64,000 nt of DNA, taken from the NCBI RefSeq assembly GCF_001940225.2, contig NZ_CP135164.1, forward strand, positions 2,604,001 through 2,668,000, read 5' to 3'. The position numbers and the translations under genes are program-made. Source of the stretch: Roseburia sp. 499. Its GTDB lineage: Bacteria; Bacillota; Clostridia; Lachnospirales; Lachnospiraceae. Shown piece by piece: positions 9,037-18,182 of the stretch; within the stretch, counting starts at the first letter, position 1; each line of letters begins with the position of its first letter. The notes under the pieces were generated by a model. The model was not told the DNA's origin, made no database searches, and saw only the letters and a list, made by a program, of their open reading frames with translations.

Positions 9037-10097
9037 GCCGGTGCAGCCGCTGTTGCACCTCCCACATGAAAATCCTGTGTATTCTGTGGCTGCGGTTGAT
9101 TTGGCATCTGTCCCTGCCCATTTTGATTTATCTGTGAAAATCCATTCATCATACCACCCATAGCCGATGCTCCCATGCCTACTCCCATAAATCCTGTCAT
9201 GGCACCGGCACTATTAGAACCAGCATCTTTCACTCCTTGTGAAAGATTTTTTACCATATATCCTTGCGCAATCGAAGGGTCACTTAACATAGCACCTTCA
9301 TTTCTGGTATTAATTAATTCTTGAGACTTCTCGTCATATGAAATGCTTGCAATACCAACAGACTGAATCTCCATACCACGCATCTGGTTCCAATCTTCAT
9401 CCAATGTCTGGGCCATGTATTTACTCAATTCACGCCCCTTAGATGGCACGAAAGAAATACGCATACCATCTGCCGATAACTGGTTGATAGATGTCTGCAA
9501 TGCCTCTAAAAATTCAGACATATACTGCTCATTGACATCTGTAATTTCTACACGATCCTCGTTTCTCGGAATTACTTCTGCATAAAAACGAATTGGATCT
9601 ACAATCTTAATAGAATATGTTCCGTGAGCACGTAAAAATAATTCTGCATTGTAAAAACTATCAAAGTAATTAATAGGATTTCGTGTTCCAAACTTGATTC
9701 CCTTTATTTCCTGTAAATTAATGTAAAACACTTTCTGCTTCGTAGGTGTCTCACTTCCAAACTTAATTCGAGAAAAAGAATCTTTCAAAGTATCCATAAA
9801 CTGACCGTTAAACAATGATGGCAAAGACGAATTGTCTACCTTATAATATCCCGGTTCAGCTGTGTAATCTACAACTTTTCCACCATCTACCAGCATCATA
9901 AACTGATTATCATATACATGTATCACCGAACCATTTGTTACGGTATCATCTGTTCCCTTTGTATTCTGACCCTTTCGAATCATTACACCTCGCGTAAATA
10001 CAGTCTGATCTCCCATATCATCCGGCTCGATAACCTCAAGCCACTGATCTGCCAATGTTCCACCGATTGCCTGTGCTACTGCTTTTATTAATCCCAT
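8787..10097 (-). CDS. SPFH domain protein with three C-terminal zinc ribbons (YdjI-like)
   Basis: This 436-residue protein starts MGLIKAVAQAIGGTLADQWLEVIEPDDM, the characteristic beginning of the YdjI/virion core protein branch of SPFH proteins. The SPFH core spans about residues 25-290. A linker rich in Gly, Met, Asn and Gln follows (about 295-355). The tail has three near-identical ribbons of the form EWTCECGxxNxGKFCSECGKP (about 360-436). YdjI-type proteins form membrane-associated scaffolds. The gene has an AGGAGG site and is in line with ydjG and ydjH homologues. The triplicated ribbon is longer than the usual single one. Confidence 0.9.
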   Translation of the reverse strand: MGLIKAVAQAIGGTLADQWLEVIEPDDMGDQTVFTRGVMIRKGQNTKGTDDTVTNGSVIHVYDNQFMMLVDGGKVVDYTAEPGYYKVDNSSLPSLFNGQFMDTLKDSFSRIKFGSETPTKQKVFYINLQEIKGIKFGTRNPINYFDSFYNAELFLRAHGTYSIKIVDPIRFYAEVIPRNEDRVEITDVNEQYMSEFLEALQTSINQLSADGMRISFVPSKGRELSKYMAQTLDEDWNQMRGMEIQSVGIASISYDEKSQELINTRNEGAMLSDPSIAQGYMVKNLSQGVKDAGSNSAGAMTGFMGVGMGASAMGGMMNGFSQINQNGQGQMPNQPQPQNTQDFHVGGATAAAPAQNMAGEWTCECGATNVGKFCSECGKPKPVDSNEWTCECGNVNTGKFCSECGKPKPVDNGEWTCECGAVNTGKFCSECGKPRA

Positions 10098-10130
10098 AAA
10101 TAACCTCCTATTTCTTTTGTCTTATATTTA

Positions 10131-10907
10131 TTACACCCTTTGGTACGTAACTTCATAAAAATGCTGCAAGGACCAAACCTGCATATTGATTGGTACCACT
10201 TCACTGCCACAATATTCACAACGTTTAACACCAAGTGCTTTTATCGGAGCACCACAATTAGGACAATTCAGTCCCACGCCATGATTACTATTTGCTACAC
10301 TTTCATCCTGAATATACATCAATTCTATATTATACTTTGTCTGTTCTAATAAATCTTTCTTTCCGGATAAAAGTTCACTATCCTTTTGCTGATAATGAAT
10401 GTGCTCTACCGCACTCTGTAACGTAATGACACATCTTCCATTTTTCTTTTCATACTTTGCAATCTCTGTTTGATGGATACGAATTCTGTCATAAACTTCT
10501 CTTATTCCCGATGTTTGATTTCCCAGAATTCTTCCTTTTAACTGTTCTTTCAATGCCTCTGACATCTCTGCCTCTTTTGCCATTCTTTCCATATTTTCTA
10601 TGGAATTTTGCGAGATTGCAAGCAATGACAATCGCAATATTTCTTCTGCTTTATTTTTGAACTGAACCCAGTTAAATTCCGGAAAGTCTTTCTGTATCTG
10701 TGGTTCCAGTACTCTGGTCATTCCAGATACTGAAGCCGGTGTCATGGAGAGTTCTTTTTCTTGTCGTTTCCAACCTTCCATTAAGGAATCTGTTCCGAAT
10801 ATATCTCTGGAAAAATTACGCATTTTTCTCTTAACATACCCTACTAACACTGCTATCGCCAATGCAATGCATAGCACAACAATTAAAAACGTAATCAACC
10901 CTTTCAT
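10131..10907 (-). CDS. membrane-anchored Tim44-like protein with C-terminal zinc ribbon
   Basis: This 258-residue protein has an N-terminal membrane helix (MKGLITFLIVVLCIALAIAV). A mixed domain follows (about 60-200) whose FPEFNWVQFKNKAEEILRLSLLAI block resembles Tim44-like domains. A zinc ribbon near the C-terminus is CPNCGAPIK with CEYCGSEV. The start lies 1 bp after the prfB stop, and its GGGAGA site lies inside prfB. It precedes the YdjI/YdjG/YdjH-like genes and so probably belongs to the same membrane complex. The Tim44 assignment is from pattern only. Confidence 0.65.
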   Translation of the reverse strand: MKGLITFLIVVLCIALAIAVLVGYVKRKMRNFSRDIFGTDSLMEGWKRQEKELSMTPASVSGMTRVLEPQIQKDFPEFNWVQFKNKAEEILRLSLLAISQNSIENMERMAKEAEMSEALKEQLKGRILGNQTSGIREVYDRIRIHQTEIAKYEKKNGRCVITLQSAVEHIHYQQKDSELLSGKKDLLEQTKYNIELMYIQDESVANSNHGVGLNCPNCGAPIKALGVKRCEYCGSEVVPINMQVWSLQHFYEVTYQRV

Positions 10908-10908
10908 G

Positions 10909-12037
10909 TTAATCTCCCATCTTATCCGGACAGCCTAAGCTCTTCCATTTCAGATATGCATTAATAAACAGGTCTATTTTTCCATCCATAACGCTGTCCA
11001 CATTTCCGGTTTCTGCATTGGTTCTATGGTCTTTTACCATAGTATATGGTTGCATAACATAGGAACGAATCTGATTGCCCCAGCCAATTTCAGTTACCTC
11101 ACCACGAATATCTGCTGCTTTTTTCTCATTCTCTTCCTGTTTTAACAGATACAGCTTTGCCTTTAACATCTGCATTGCCTTATCCTTATTCATATGCTGA
11201 GAACGCTCATTCTGGCACTGCACCACAATACCGGTAGGAAGGTGCGTGATACGGATAGCAGAAGATGTCTTGTTAATATGCTGTCCACCGGCTCCACTGG
11301 AACGATAAGTATCAATTCTCAACTCATCGTCCTTAATCTCAATATCCAAATCCTTTTCAATATCCGGCATCACATCACAAGATGCGAAAGAAGTTTGCCG
11401 CTTGCCTGCCGCATTAAAAGGAGAAATACGCACCAGACGATGGACTCCCTTTTCTGACTTCAGATAACCATAAGCATTCTCACCGCGTACTTCAAAAGTA
11501 ATGGACTTGATTCCTGCTTCATCTCCATCAAGAGAATCCAACACTTCTACCACAAACCCTTTATCCTCTGCCCAGCGTTTATACATACGATACAGCATTG
11601 CATTCCAGTCACAGGACTCTGTACCACCTGCTCCGGCATGCAACGATACAATTGCATTTTCTGTATCGTACTCACCGGATAATAATGTCTTAATCCTGAT
11701 ATTTTCAAACGTTTGCTGAAATTCCTCCAACATCTCTTCTATTTCGGGAATAAGTGAAGCATCCTCTTCCTCATATCCCATTTCCAGCAATGTTTCAATA
11801 TCTTCATACTGCTCTGCCAGATGTGCATATGTTTCTACATCATCTTTTAAGCTCTTTAGTTCCTTCATTTTTTCTTGAGAGACTTCCGCATTATCCCAAA
11901 AATCAGGAGCTTCCATCTCACGTTCTAATTCCTGGATTCTCTTTTCTTTATTCGCCAGGTCAAAGTGAATCCCTCACTTCAACTAACGGTTCTTTGTATG
12001 TGTTCAATGTTGTTTTGAACTGGTCTAATTCAACCAT
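10909..12037 (-). CDS. prfB: peptide chain release factor 2, with programmed +1 frameshift
   Basis: RF2 recognises UAA and UGA stop codons. The zero frame starts at the ATG at 12037 (MVELDQFKTTLNTYKEP) and reaches codon 25 CTT followed by an in-frame TGA at 11962-11960. Skipping one base at 11962 gives GAC and continues LANKEKRIQELEREMEAPDF into the long frame. The total is 375 residues. The GGQ catalytic motif (SSGAGGQHINKTSSA) and the RF2 recognition motif SPF (VRISPFNAAG) are present. A GAGGG sequence lies 5 nt before CTT, as an internal Shine-Dalgarno stimulator. The gene has its own promoter at 12083-12111. Confidence 0.97.
11955..11980 (-). promoter_or_regulatory. prfB autoregulatory +1 frameshift site
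   Basis: The minus-strand sequence reads GTGAGGGATTCACTTTGAC: a Shine-Dalgarno-like GAGGG, the slippery CTT codon and the TGA stop followed by C. When RF2 is scarce the ribosome shifts +1 and makes full-length RF2. The spacing from GAGGG to CTT is 5 nt, against 3 nt in the classic Escherichia coli site. Confidence 0.93.
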
Positions 12038-12082
12038 TATGTCACCTCTTTCTTACGGGCTTAAATACCCAATATTAGTTTC

Positions 12083-12111
12083 ATTATAAAGTTTTCTCTT
12101 CTGCCCGTCAA
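12083..12111 (-). promoter_or_regulatory. sigma-A promoter of prfB
   Basis: The minus strand shows TTGACG (12106-12111), a 17 bp spacer and TATAAT (12083-12088). It drives prfB and probably the following Tim44-like/ydj-like genes, which begin 1 bp after prfB. It ends a few bases from the 3' end of the alkylation repair gene. Confidence 0.8.
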
Positions 12112-12116
12112 TGAAA

Positions 12117-12818
12117 TTACTTACTTTTCCGTTTAAGTGAACGAATATACTCTTTCTCCTCTTTGGATACTTTTAAAGACTCTACTATTTTTTGCAATGC
12201 CTTGTTATGCGTAAAATCATCCAAATGATTCTGTTTCAAAAACGGTTCTGTTTCCTTGGGAAAATCACGGTAACAAATAGATACGGCCCAAGCCTGTGCC
12301 ATCTGAACATAATAGGCTTTGTTCTGTATCCTATCTATTTGTTGCAATACCTTTCCTATGTATGTTGAATTTACATAATAATCCAGCAACTGCACCAATG
12401 CGAACCTCACTTCAAATTCCTGTTCTGATTGAAGATATTCCTGCAAAAAATTCCACATTTCTTCCGGTTCTTCCTTTGCCAGCTTAATAGTTGCACAGCA
12501 GCTGTCGCAGACAGACCAGTTATCAATTTTCGGAATAAACTTTCTTAAAAACAACTCTTTTTCCTGCACCTCTCCCCTCGCATATCCAAGGGTCATTCCT
12601 TGAAGCATGATTTCTTCCATACTGTCATCACTTGCTTCTTCCAGATACTCTTTCCAATTGTCTTTTGCAAGTTTCTTTGCCAGCTTACGAAGTTCAGGTA
12701 ACCTTACTCCCAGAATATGTTCCACTCCCGGCAAAAGTTTAGAAGTAAAGGCTTGATATTCCGGTTCCCGTAACTGTTCCAATTGCTGTTTTATCCACTC
12801 ATTATCGTATTCTCTCAT
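12117..12818 (-). CDS. DNA alkylation repair protein (AlkD-like HEAT-repeat glycosylase family)
   Basis: This 233-residue protein is built of helical HEAT-like repeats throughout. It has the family signature GVRLPELRKLAKKLAKDNWKEYL near the N-terminus and WSVCDSCCATIK, RFALVQLLDYYV and YYVQMAQAWAVS in the middle. AlkD-type enzymes excise positively charged alkylated bases without flipping them. An AGGAG site precedes the ATG. It is downstream of the wall amidase gene, from which a hairpin at 12843-12869 separates it. Confidence 0.88.
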   Translation of the reverse strand: MREYDNEWIKQQLEQLREPEYQAFTSKLLPGVEHILGVRLPELRKLAKKLAKDNWKEYLEEASDDSMEEIMLQGMTLGYARGEVQEKELFLRKFIPKIDNWSVCDSCCATIKLAKEEPEEMWNFLQEYLQSEQEFEVRFALVQLLDYYVNSTYIGKVLQQIDRIQNKAYYVQMAQAWAVSICYRDFPKETEPFLKQNHLDDFTHNKALQKIVESLKVSKEEKEYIRSLKRKSK

Positions 12819-12842
12819 CTATTTTCTCCTGCTGCATGAAAC

Positions 12843-12869
12843 ATGGCAGTCTCTGAATAAGACTGCCAT
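12843..12869 (-). terminator. hairpin after the lipoprotein amidase gene
   Basis: A 10 bp perfect stem (ATGGCAGTCT at 12843-12852, AGACTGCCAT at 12860-12869) lies just past the amidase stop. The following T run on the minus strand is short (GTTTC), so termination may be partial and the alkylation repair gene may be read through. Confidence 0.55.
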
Positions 12870-12886
12870 AACTTTTTCAACATTAT

Positions 12887-13957
12887 TTAATTCCCAAAAT
12901 ATGCATCAATTCCGTCAGCAATTCCCTGTGCAAGTTTCTGCTGATAACTGTCTGTTGCCATATTCTGATCTTCCGTAGGATTTGTCATAAATCCCATCTC
13001 TACAATAGTAACCGGTACAGTACACCAGTTAATGCCGCTCATGGTATCCGTCTCCCAGACATATTTTTTATTAGCACCGGTAGCATTTACTGCACCATTT
13101 AACACACAATCTGAAAGAGAACGACTTTGTGTATAAATATTTCCCGCATACGGATTAGATGCCGTAGGGCATATGGTCATAATCCCATTATCACTGCTAT
13201 TTTCTGACCCATTAGCATGAATTCTTATAAACGCATCTGCTCCTGCATTATTGGCAACCGCAGCACGTTCACTGTTGCTCATATTCACATCATTCGTGGT
13301 TCGCACCATAATCACTTCATAGCCCCTGGCTTCCAATTCTGCCTGCAACTTTAATGACACCTGAAGATTCAATTCATATTCCTTCAATCCGGTAGTTGTT
13401 CCGGTTGTTCCTCCGGTTACTTTTGCCTTGGTCTCTGCTGCTCCCGGGCCGATAGGTTCCTGCTCACTATTTCCCCGAGACTGATGTCCTGCATCAATAA
13501 CAATCAAATATCCTCCCGTTGTCATCTCTGATTCCAGCTTCAAATATTCAGACGCAATGTAATATTCCTGACCCTCAATCTGCACTGCACTCCATGTTCC
13601 ATCATCTGCTGTTCGCAGAAATTTCGTTCTTCTACCAACAGTCTCATATATCTCACTATCTGTAGAAGGATACTTACGAACATTTACTCTATCTGTTGTC
13701 AAGACTTCTTCCTCTACATACACCACTGTATCCGAATTCAAAGTAGGCAACGGTGCCACATTCTCCTGCTGCTGATTTTGCACAAATGTACCAGAAGTCT
13801 CTTTCTCTTCTTCCGACTCCAGCTGTTCCTCTGCTTTCTGCTGTTCCTGAACTTCCGGTTCTTCCGAATCGTTTTCTACTACTTCCTTTTCTTTTCCACA
13901 AGCAGTTGCCAATAACATCATTATCAGCACTATTGCCACAAAACCTCTTTTTTTCAT
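12887..13957 (-). CDS. lipoprotein N-acetylmuramoyl-L-alanine amidase (SH3b + Amidase_3)
   Basis: This 356-residue protein has a lipobox (LLATAC, Cys about 20), a Glu-rich linker (about 25-75), and an SH3-like domain (about 80-140, [23 protein letters not shown]). The Amidase_3 catalytic domain follows (about 150-355). Zinc ligands are visible in [10 protein letters not shown], in the [10 protein letters not shown] glutamate, and in [10 protein letters not shown], with the catalytic region [18 protein letters not shown]. It would cleave the peptide from muramic acid at the outer face of the membrane. Its stop is followed by a hairpin. It starts 12 bp after the next gene upstream. Confidence 0.92.
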   Translation of the reverse strand: MKKRGFVAIVLIMMLLATACGKEKEVVENDSEEPEVQEQQKAEEQLESEEEKETSGTFVQNQQQENVAPLPTLNSDTVVYVEEEVLTTDRVNVRKYPSTDSEIYETVGRRTKFLRTADDGTWSAVQIEGQEYYIASEYLKLESEMTTGGYLIVIDAGHQSRGNSEQEPIGPGAAETKAKVTGGTTGTTTGLKEYELNLQVSLKLQAELEARGYEVIMVRTTNDVNMSNSERAAVANNAGADAFIRIHANGSENSSDNGIMTICPTASNPYAGNIYTQSRSLSDCVLNGAVNATGANKKYVWETDTMSGINWCTVPVTIVEMGFMTNPTEDQNMATDSYQQKLAQGIADGIDAYFGN

Positions 13958-13969
13958 CTGTATTCCCCT

Positions 13970-15361
13970 TTATTTTCCTAAAAAATATGGTGTTACATTT
14001 CCTACTGCAACAACCAATACATAAGCCACTAATGCACACTGTATCTTCCAATTCTTAATTCGAGAAAACAACACTCCGACTAAAAACCACTGCATAACTG
14101 CTGTCACAAACATAACTCGTGGTCCAGATGCATACATAGTCGGTGAAAGATACATTACCGCAGCACTCGCTAATGATGCCAGAAAAATAAGAGTCCAAAA
14201 ACTTTTCTCTCTTAAGTTGCCTCCTGTTTTCCACAACAAATACAGCACCAACACAATTAACAATATCTGCCAGAAGCAAGCAAATATTTCTTGCCCTGTC
14301 AGTTCCTGCAAAGTAGCTGTTTTCGTTACCGGAATCATCTCATCCTCAAGACCTATTCCCAATTCTGTGAACACCTTACATCCTACCATACTTATCCAAG
14401 CACTAACCGTTCCTGCCGTTGCCGCAACAACTGCGACTATTGGAGCAATCTTATTCTTTTTGCCCTGTTCTTCTCTTTTCTTCTGCACTTGAATTATCAT
14501 AAGTAGAATCAAAATAATACCAACATAATTTTTATGATAATTTGCAAATCCGCTTAATATCCATTGTACCGTAATAAATATATGATGCGGTATGCTCATA
14601 TTTTCAAATTCCGGCATCCAACGTAATTCTTCACTCATTCGCATCTCTGTACCCGGAGATAGATACAATAACGCAAAACCTACAATCATAATCACTATTT
14701 GAACAACTGCCGGAATACATATTTTCTTTTTTGTTACAACACACCATATCAGAGCAATTACCCCAAAGGTGATTACTACTGCTGTAATCTGTTCTAATCC
14801 CATGGATGCAATGAATCCACACGGAATCGAATATAAAAAGCTCTTCCATGATAACTCTTGCGGTGAAAAAACCATTGCTGCCAACGGTATTGCTGACCAA
14901 ACTCCAGCCACAACAGACCAGAGATAAAAAGTAGAGCCGGTAATCCAAAAGGACGCATATCCCACGACTCCAAGTCCCATCAAAAGTATTCCAGCACAAA
15001 AAAATATAGAAACAAAGGTCTTTTGTTCCTGTTTCATATCCGGATATACCCTTTTTACAATTTGTGTCATTCCTAATGGCAAAAGCGTTAACATAACTGC
15101 ATTCGCCACATTCCAGAACTCTTTTCCTAAATACATGGAAATATATGTCATGGCCTCTGAAGTCATTCTTCCTTCCCACGTAATATAGCGCATCTTCAGG
15201 TATTCAAAGAATCCCATACTATGCGCCATCTGGTAAAAATAGACATCATCGCCATCACTATATTCTATTAATCTACATATAAAAAATGCTACTAGAAAGA
15301 ACATGCAAAAGCATGTCCTTTCCAGCCACTTACATTTTTTTTCCTTATTAACTGGTTGCAA
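13970..15361 (-). CDS. polytopic membrane protein, DUF6056-like
   Basis: This 463-residue protein has about 11 hydrophobic segments. The first extracellular loop contains SDGDDVYFYQMA and then WEGRMTSEAM, the arrangement seen in DUF6056 and related GT-C-like proteins that modify surface glycans. The start is a TTG at 15361, supported by AAGGAG with 7 nt spacing; the first ATG would remove the first membrane segment. The substrate is unknown, and assignment as a glycosyltransferase is inference. It lies between pyk and the amidase with short gaps. Confidence 0.65.
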   Translation of the reverse strand: MQPVNKEKKCKWLERTCFCMFFLVAFFICRLIEYSDGDDVYFYQMAHSMGFFEYLKMRYITWEGRMTSEAMTYISMYLGKEFWNVANAVMLTLLPLGMTQIVKRVYPDMKQEQKTFVSIFFCAGILLMGLGVVGYASFWITGSTFYLWSVVAGVWSAIPLAAMVFSPQELSWKSFLYSIPCGFIASMGLEQITAVVITFGVIALIWCVVTKKKICIPAVVQIVIMIVGFALLYLSPGTEMRMSEELRWMPEFENMSIPHHIFITVQWILSGFANYHKNYVGIILILLMIIQVQKKREEQGKKNKIAPIVAVVAATAGTVSAWISMVGCKVFTELGIGLEDEMIPVTKTATLQELTGQEIFACFWQILLIVLVLYLLWKTGGNLREKSFWTLIFLASLASAAVMYLSPTMYASGPRVMFVTAVMQWFLVGVLFSRIKNWKIQCALVAYVLVVAVGNVTPYFLGK

Positions 15362-15396
15362 CTGACTACTCCTTTTCCGCTATATTAGAGATATTA

Positions 15397-16830
15397 TTAA
15401 TCTGCCACACGTACTTTAATCATGTTAGTTGTTCCGGATACACCAAGTGGAACACCAGCTGTCAGAACTGTGATATCTCCTTTTTCAATTAAACCTGCCT
15501 TCTCAGCAGTCTCTACTGCATGGTCAAATAATTCGTGTGCCTCTTCCATTTCCTCTACCAACATTGGTACAACACCCCATGCAAGATTTAACTGACGGCA
15601 AACCTTTTCAGAAGTACTTCCTCCAATAATTGGGCAAGCCGGACGGTATTTAGAAACATCCTGTACAGTTCTACCAGACTTAGTTACTGTAATAATTGCT
15701 GCTGCATTTAAGTCATGTGCAGTTGTACAAGTTGCATGAGAGATTGCATTTGTAATATCCGGATTATCTAAGCTTTCTCTCTGCTTAAATCTTGCTCTGT
15801 AGTTAATATCCTGTTCTGTACGAACTGCAATACGAACCATTGTCTTAACAGCTTCTACCGGATAATCACCAGCAGCTGTTTCTCCGGAAAGCATGATTGC
15901 GCTAGTTCCGTCATAAATTGCGTTTGCAACGTCAGTTGCTTCTGCTCTGGTAGGTCTTGGATTCTTCATCATAGAATCTAACATCTGTGTTGCAGTAATA
16001 ACCTGCTTTCCTGCCTTTGTTGCTTTCTTAATAATCATTTTCTGAATTACAGGAACATCTTCTAATGGGATTTCAACACCCATGTCTCCACGAGCTACCA
16101 TGATTCCATCAGATACTTCGATAATTTCATCGATATTCTTTACACCCTGCATATTTTCAATCTTAGAAATAATCTTAATAGTATCATTACCATTTTCTTT
16201 TAAAATTTTACGAATCTGAAGTACGTCATCTGCTGTACGAACAAAAGATGCTGCGATAAAGTCATAATCCTGCTCTACTGCAAATACAATATCAGAATGG
16301 TCTTTCTCACTAATGAAAGGCATTGTAAGGTCTACGTTTGGTACGTTAACACCCTTCTTATTAGAAACTTTTCCGCCATTTTCAACTTCACAAACAATAT
16401 CTGTGTTTGTCAGAGATTTTACTTTTAATTCGATTAAACCATCATCGATTAAGATAGTATCTCCTACTTTTACGTCATTTACTAATTCTTTATAGCTAAT
16501 AGAAACTCTTGTTTCATCACCCTGAATTTCTTCGGATGTTAAGGTAAAGGTCTGTCCCTTTACTAAATCTACTTTTCCTTCTTTGAACTCTCTTAAACGA
16601 ATTTCTGGTCCTTTTGTATCCAGAAGTGCTGCAACAGGAAGTCCTAATTCCTTACGAAGTCTTCTTAACTCAGTCAAACGTCCCATCTGTTCATCATGGT
16701 CACCATGGGAAAAGTTAAATCTTGCAACGTTCATACCAGCAAGCATCAGCTGCTTTAATACGTCACCCTTCTCTGTAGAAGGTCCCATTGTGCAGACAAT
16801 TTTTGTTTTTCTCAGATTTTCTTTTTTCAT
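15397..16830 (-). CDS. pyk: pyruvate kinase
   Basis: This 477-residue protein converts phosphoenolpyruvate and ADP to pyruvate and ATP in glycolysis. It begins MKKENLRKTKIVCTMGPS after an AGAGAGG site, so the longer frame from 16875 is rejected. The active-site block IKIISKIENMQGVKNIDEII with MVARGDMGVEIP and the TATQMLDSM motif are intact. The C-terminal regulatory domain is present, but the extra PEP-utiliser domain of Bacillus Pyk is absent. Upstream is a structured 130 bp element (16921-17050). Confidence 0.97.
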   Translation of the reverse strand: MKKENLRKTKIVCTMGPSTEKGDVLKQLMLAGMNVARFNFSHGDHDEQMGRLTELRRLRKELGLPVAALLDTKGPEIRLREFKEGKVDLVKGQTFTLTSEEIQGDETRVSISYKELVNDVKVGDTILIDDGLIELKVKSLTNTDIVCEVENGGKVSNKKGVNVPNVDLTMPFISEKDHSDIVFAVEQDYDFIAASFVRTADDVLQIRKILKENGNDTIKIISKIENMQGVKNIDEIIEVSDGIMVARGDMGVEIPLEDVPVIQKMIIKKATKAGKQVITATQMLDSMMKNPRPTRAEATDVANAIYDGTSAIMLSGETAAGDYPVEAVKTMVRIAVRTEQDINYRARFKQRESLDNPDITNAISHATCTTAHDLNAAAIITVTKSGRTVQDVSKYRPACPIIGGSTSEKVCRQLNLAWGVVPMLVEEMEEAHELFDHAVETAEKAGLIEKGDITVLTAGVPLGVSGTTNMIKVRVAD

Positions 16831-16920
16831 TTTTCTACCTCTCTTTGCTTTTGCATAATTGCATCTATCTATCAAAATTTGATATCTGATTTAGAATACC
16901 CGTTGAATTTTTGTATATTC

Positions 16921-17050
16921 AGTGTCAAAAGCGCACATCACAAAAGTGATGTGTGATTATTGCACAATAATTGCACTTGAAAAACATGTTTTTCCGATGC
17001 AATTATGTGCAATATGGCAATACTGCTTTGCAGTATGCCCTTTTGACACT
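16921..17050. repeat. 130 bp cloverleaf-like palindromic element
   Basis: An outer 11 bp inverted repeat (AGTGTCAAAAG at 16921-16931, CTTTTGACACT at 17040-17050) encloses three stems. Stem 1 is 16932-16941 with 16946-16955. Stem 2 is 16959-16975 with 16998-17013, and is capped by the 16 bp perfect palindrome GAAAAACATGTTTTTC (16979-16994). Stem 3 is 17016-17026 with 17030-17039. TTC flanks the element on both sides. It could be a MITE-like insertion or a structured leader of pyk; nothing coding is seen. Confidence 0.7.
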
Positions 17051-17104
17051 TTCATTCTAATCTGCCAAAAAGCCCGAAAATTCAAGGAATATCCATATAT
17101 TCGA

Positions 17105-17120
17105 AGTGTCCACAGACACT
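17105..17120. repeat. small AGTGTC/GACACT hairpin
   Basis: AGTGTC and GACACT face each other across a 4 nt loop. The same six bases form the tips of the element at 16921-17050, so this may be a related fragment. Confidence 0.4.
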
Positions 17121-17151
17121 CCAATCTATATTATAACAAATAAATCCAAAA

Positions 17152-17187
17152 AAAGAAACCGTATTTTTATTTTTCTACGGTTTCTTT
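17152..17187. terminator. Rho-independent terminator of arcC
   Basis: A perfect 12 bp stem (AAAGAAACCGTA at 17152-17163, TACGGTTTCTTT at 17176-17187) lies 5 bp past the arcC stop. A-rich and T-rich flanks are present on both strands. Confidence 0.8.
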
Positions 17188-17192
17188 ACTTT

Positions 17193-18116
17193 TTATTTAT
17201 GGATTATAGTTCCATGGCACTCTCCTGATGTTGCATCCAACTTAGTAATCAACACCTTTCTAACCGCAGAATTACCAATAAATTCTATTGCAGTCTCAAT
17301 CTTCGGAAGCATAGTTCCTTCCTCAAACTGTCCTTCCGCCATGTATTTCTTTGCCTCATCCACTGTCATTTCATCCAACCGCTGTTCTTCACTTGTACCA
17401 AAATTCAGACACACCTTATCTACTCCGGTTAAAATAACTAGCATCTCGGCATCTATCAACTCGGCTAACTTTCCTGCTGCAGAATCTTTTTCAATAACAG
17501 CACTAGCTCCCTTCAGGTTATTATCCTGAGCAAGTACCGGAATTCCACCGCCACCACAAGCAATGACAATCTGATCTGCATCTAACAATGCCTTAATGGC
17601 ATCTATCTCTACGATATCCATTGGCTTCGGTGCTGCAACAATTCTACGATAGCCATCCTCTGTCTTAACTACATGATTTCCCTTCTTCTCTTCTGCCTCA
17701 GCTTCAGCCTCATTCATAACACGACCTATTACCTTGGTTGGATGATAAAAAGCTTCATCATATGGATCTACACATACCTGTGTTAAAATTGTAGAAACAG
17801 GCTTGTAAACTCCTCTATTCAAAAGTTCGGTACGAATTGCATTCTGCAAGTCATAACCAATATATCCCTGACTCATAGCAGAACACACGGACATTGGAGT
17901 TGCCGTATATTCCGGATAGATTCTACAAAATTCTGCCATTGCTGTATGAATCATTCCGACCTGCGGTCCATTACTATGAGAAATTACTACTTGATAATCA
18001 TCTTTTATGAAATCCACTACCGCTTTTGCCGTTTTCTTCGTAGCGCTCTTCTGTTCCGGCAAGGTAGTTCCTAACGCATCATGTCCCAATGCAATTACAA
18101 TTTTTTTCTTTCTCAT
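17193..18116 (-). CDS. arcC: carbamate kinase (solitary)
   Basis: This 307-residue protein interconverts carbamoyl phosphate plus ADP with ATP plus carbamate. It carries the start motif VIALGHDALG, the SHSNGPQVGMI block, the IACGGGGIPV nucleotide-binding loop and the C-terminal LITKLDA region, with full family length. No arcA or arcB (arginine deiminase, ornithine carbamoyltransferase) lies next to it. The source of carbamoyl phosphate may be elsewhere, for instance purine or agmatine breakdown. An AGGAGGG site precedes the ATG. Upstream lies the first large palindrome. Confidence 0.95.
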   Translation of the reverse strand: MRKKKIVIALGHDALGTTLPEQKSATKKTAKAVVDFIKDDYQVVISHSNGPQVGMIHTAMAEFCRIYPEYTATPMSVCSAMSQGYIGYDLQNAIRTELLNRGVYKPVSTILTQVCVDPYDEAFYHPTKVIGRVMNEAEAEAEEKKGNHVVKTEDGYRRIVAAPKPMDIVEIDAIKALLDADQIVIACGGGGIPVLAQDNNLKGASAVIEKDSAAGKLAELIDAEMLVILTGVDKVCLNFGTSEEQRLDEMTVDEAKKYMAEGQFEEGTMLPKIETAIEFIGNSAVRKVLITKLDATSGECHGTIIHK

Positions 18117-18182
18117 GAAAATCCCTCCTGCATATATTCCTATCCTACCACACTTTCAGGGATTTTAAAAGAAAAATTTGTC

